Positions 61,476 through 64,000 of a stretch of DNA of 64,000 bases are shown here, in pieces. The notes under the pieces were generated by a model. It ran no database searches. It saw only the letters and a program-made list of their open reading frames with translations, and had not been told where the DNA came from. Positions within the stretch are counted from its first letter, which is position 1. The number at the start of each line of letters is the position of its first letter. The DNA is from Neckera pumila (lineage: Eukaryota; Streptophyta; Bryopsida; Hypnales; Neckeraceae). The DNA lies in the NCBI GenBank assembly GCA_963969595.1, contig OZ018415.1, positions 4,402,001 to 4,466,000 of the forward strand. Direction: 5' to 3'. The position numbers and the translations under genes are program-made.

Positions 61476-63578
61476 TCAAATTAGGACGAAATCCCTATCT
61501 TCCAAGCCCGCTCTCATCGCCTGCCCCTGCATCAGTCCACGCACGCAGCATTCCCTTACCAATGCATACTTTTGCCCCTCCTCGCCATCATCCTGCGCTG
61601 TGCCTTCTTCGGCTGGAACCCTCCTTAACACAAACGGCACGTCTGCCCCCAACAACACCGCCACGATATCCCCTTCCAACAATGCACCAGGCCCAATGCT
61701 GAAAAATCCCATTGACATGATGAAGAACTTGCGCTTGTTGCACACGTACGCTGCAGAGTCGCGGTAGCGACGCCAACTGCCGTTCTCACCTTCCAAGTCT
61801 TCCACATCTCCTTCAAACTGTCCATCGTCCCCATTCCCATCCACGTCCTCGTCTTCCGGCCTCTGCTGCCGATTACTTCCGGTCATCCTCGCCGGAAACA
61901 AACGATTCTAGTAAGCCCGGAAATCAGCCTCGAGGTTAAACTTATCAACTTGGCCCGAATTATTATCCGCTACCCATGTGGCGCAGTAGGCGGAAATAGG
62001 ATTGCTGCTTGTGCGCGGCCAGCCGAGTTGAGGATAGCTGTTTGGGTCCTCCGTCACCACTATGAGCCAGACTCTGGCAATGGGGCAGGATGTCCAACGG
62101 CGTTGGACGACTTCGGAATCAGGCGTCAGCGGGGTGCTGGTAGTAGGGAGTGAGAGGTCGAAGTCGCTGGCATGCAGGACCGGCGTGCGGTAACAAATGG
62201 GGTCAAGCAGGATGACGCGGACGGTCAGGGTCAAGGGGGACGAGGGGCTTGAGTTGAAGATGGCATCTCTGTTAGTAGCGGTGATGTGTTGGGAGTTGTA
62301 GAGACCTAAGATTGGAGTGCCGTGAAATTGGTCCCAACGTGGGACCCAAGTAGGGAATGAGGAATTGGTGAGAGAGGTGGATGTGGGGTTGTGTTGGACG
62401 GCGGTCAGAATCTTGAAAGACGCAGTGCACCTGATGTGGGCGAGGGTGAAGGAGCAATAGACTTCTTCAACGGGGTTGCTGTAGTCTGCTTCGAAGAGAG
62501 GTGCCTGGAGTTGCCGTGCTGGAGGTGAAGGAAATCTGCTTGAAGTCCGCACCGCATATTGTGTCCCAAAGTCGAGCAGGAAATGGATGACCAACTCTAG
62601 AAGTGGTTCAAATCTAGCCAAAATCTCTAGCTGTACTTCAGATATGCTTATGGTCCAGGAGGTAGGATGCGAGAGTAGTGCAAAGATCTTATCCCGCAGA
62701 TCCGTCGCCTCAAAACGCCTTGCGTTCTCTAGAACATGGAGAAACTTGCTTGTGGGTATAAAGGGCGAGAAGGTAGTATAGAGATGGTATATTTTGTTCA
62801 CCTCCGCTGCAAGGGCAAGCCGTTCCATGATTGGTCTATAATGCCGCATCAAAAACAAGGCGATTATACCGATGGCATTCCAATCTATACAAAGATTGCC
62901 ACACATCAAGATGGCGAGAGAAGCAAGCCCGACCTCTTGCAAAACCCATGTGCGGGTGAACCATGGAAGACAAAAGAACCACTTTAGGCAGGCCAGTTCC
63001 TCTTTGCCTGGGTCAACAAACGCACAAAGAAGAGCTGATACAAGCTGTCTCCCATCACCATGGACCCAATGGAGGTCCCCGGTCTTCTCATCAAAGTGCC
63101 TAAATGTTCCACCCAAAATTTGTATCTCGTCCAGGCACGCCATCAGCAACATTGCATCCTTGAATACAAGCTTTGCGTAGCCTTTTTCATTGAGCCCTAG
63201 CCATATGCTGACCATGGTTGCTTTCTTGTATATATCAGCCATCACCTTCACCTGCTGGTTCCGCTCTGGAATGTTCTTCTGGTCTATGCACAAAGCATCA
63301 GCCCAGAGGAGGTAGCCCAGCTTTGACGTGTCTCGGAACCTCTCAAGCGCGACCCGGAGATTCAATGGCACTTCCACAATCTTCCCGTCACAGAGGATAG
63401 CAACTTTTTGATCGCCCCACCCATAGGACAGCGCCGCATATTCCGGCGGATCTGAAACATCCGCAACTACAAGACTGCAAGAGATCTTTGACGGCCCAGC
63501 ACCGGGATGAAGCCGTAGGAGCCGTATCGAGGTTGGTTGAGGGAGTGGTTGGTACTGATACTGCTCTATGTTTTCCAT
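61476..63578 (-). pseudogene. HET-domain protein, second copy with an in-frame stop
   Basis: Diverged copy of 37987-40035. The frame opens at MENIEQ (63576-63578), keeps the HET motifs (YAALSYGWG, LWADALCIDQKN, RTWVLQEV, RDKIFALL) and runs 556 residues to a TAG at 61908-61910. The first copy has TGG (Trp) at that place, so one G-to-A change explains it. The frame then continues in phase to 61476, including the conserved GIGPGALL segment and a longer acidic insert (GNGDDGQFEGD). The stop removes the C-terminal part but leaves the HET domain whole, so a truncated protein could still be made. Either a young pseudogene or a functional short form. Confidence 0.8.
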
Positions 63579-63786
63579 GGCAATTTGAAAGCTACTGAAC
63601 AACAATTTACGGTGTAATGAAAAACGGACTAGAACGGCCACTCAATCACTCAAAAACTGAACCTATCAATCTAACAGTACCAAAGTCCGCAGGACTCACT
63701 CACTTCTCCACCCGACCGTCCCCGACTTCCCATCGCCAAAGCACGCATAGTACCCAACCTGGAGGATCGTCGTGGTCTACCGATTT
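63579..63786 (-). promoter_or_regulatory. Conserved 5' flank of HET copy 2
   Basis: Similar to 40036-40242, ending at GGTCTACCGATT, where the copies diverge. Confidence 0.45.
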
Positions 63787-64000
63787 TTCGCATCGCAAAA
63801 TGCGAGACGTTAAACTCCTCCCCGAACTATTTGCGGGACCAGGTGGCAGGGTCTCCGTCGGTGTCCAGCTAGCCCCGTCCTCGTCGGCCTCCCCTCCTTC
63901 GTTCATCCGTCCTAAACGCAGATCGCAGACGACGCATTTCTCCAGAATTCCTCTTGTTGTTATTAGGAGGCTTGAGTCTGATCACAATCTAAGGTTTAGG
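63787..64000. other. GC-rich end of window
   Basis: This is unlike the sequence upstream of the first HET copy. It is GC-rich with no recognisable gene; a short TCGCAT/ATGCGA hairpin sits at about 63786-63803. Confidence 0.4.

Overview
This looks like nuclear DNA of a land plant. The evidence is a plant-style LINE 3' half with a zinc-knuckle RT tail, Stowaway-like MITE ends, an RMA-like RING protein, a leucine-rich-repeat relic, and very AT-rich DNA with no bacterial-style gene packing. Two HET-domain genes (a mainly filamentous-fungal family that I recall being reported in mosses) make a bryophyte a reasonable guess, but the sequence alone does not prove it. No rRNA, tRNA, CRISPR or replication origin was recognised.

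Layout. 1-5406: a large inverted repeat with arms 1-2090 and 3317-5406 and a 1.2-kb spacer. Each arm carries the same small intact gene for a protein with two tandem RING fingers. 5407-33000: gene-poor and filled with non-autonomous DNA transposons. The dominant family has CCCCTAAAG ends flanked by TTAA, is about 900-945 bp long when complete, and looks like a non-autonomous piggyBac-type family. A second TIR family (CATTAG...CTAATG), Stowaway-like elements, several foldback elements (the best is 30261-30550) and an older dispersed repeat are also present. 33000-37210: fragments of plant-like genes that I do not recognise. 37987-40035: an intact single-exon HET-domain gene on the minus strand. 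40270-44400: AT-rich, with a 3 x 90-bp tandem repeat. 44650-47660: a 5'-truncated LINE on the minus strand, split by a TTAA element whose target site can be read directly. 47660-57665: more repeats. 58998-63786: a second copy of the 34036-40242 interval, with rearrangements, ending in a HET copy with an in-frame stop.

How it fits together. The coding content is one palindromically duplicated RING gene and one HET gene pair produced by a segmental duplication about 24 kb apart. The rest is mostly transposon debris. Nesting gives a relative order: Stowaway-like and LINE insertions came before the TTAA elements. If HET acts in plants as it does in fungi (cell-death signalling), the HET pair and the LRR relic between 61120 and 61330 would make this an immune-type locus; that is inference only.
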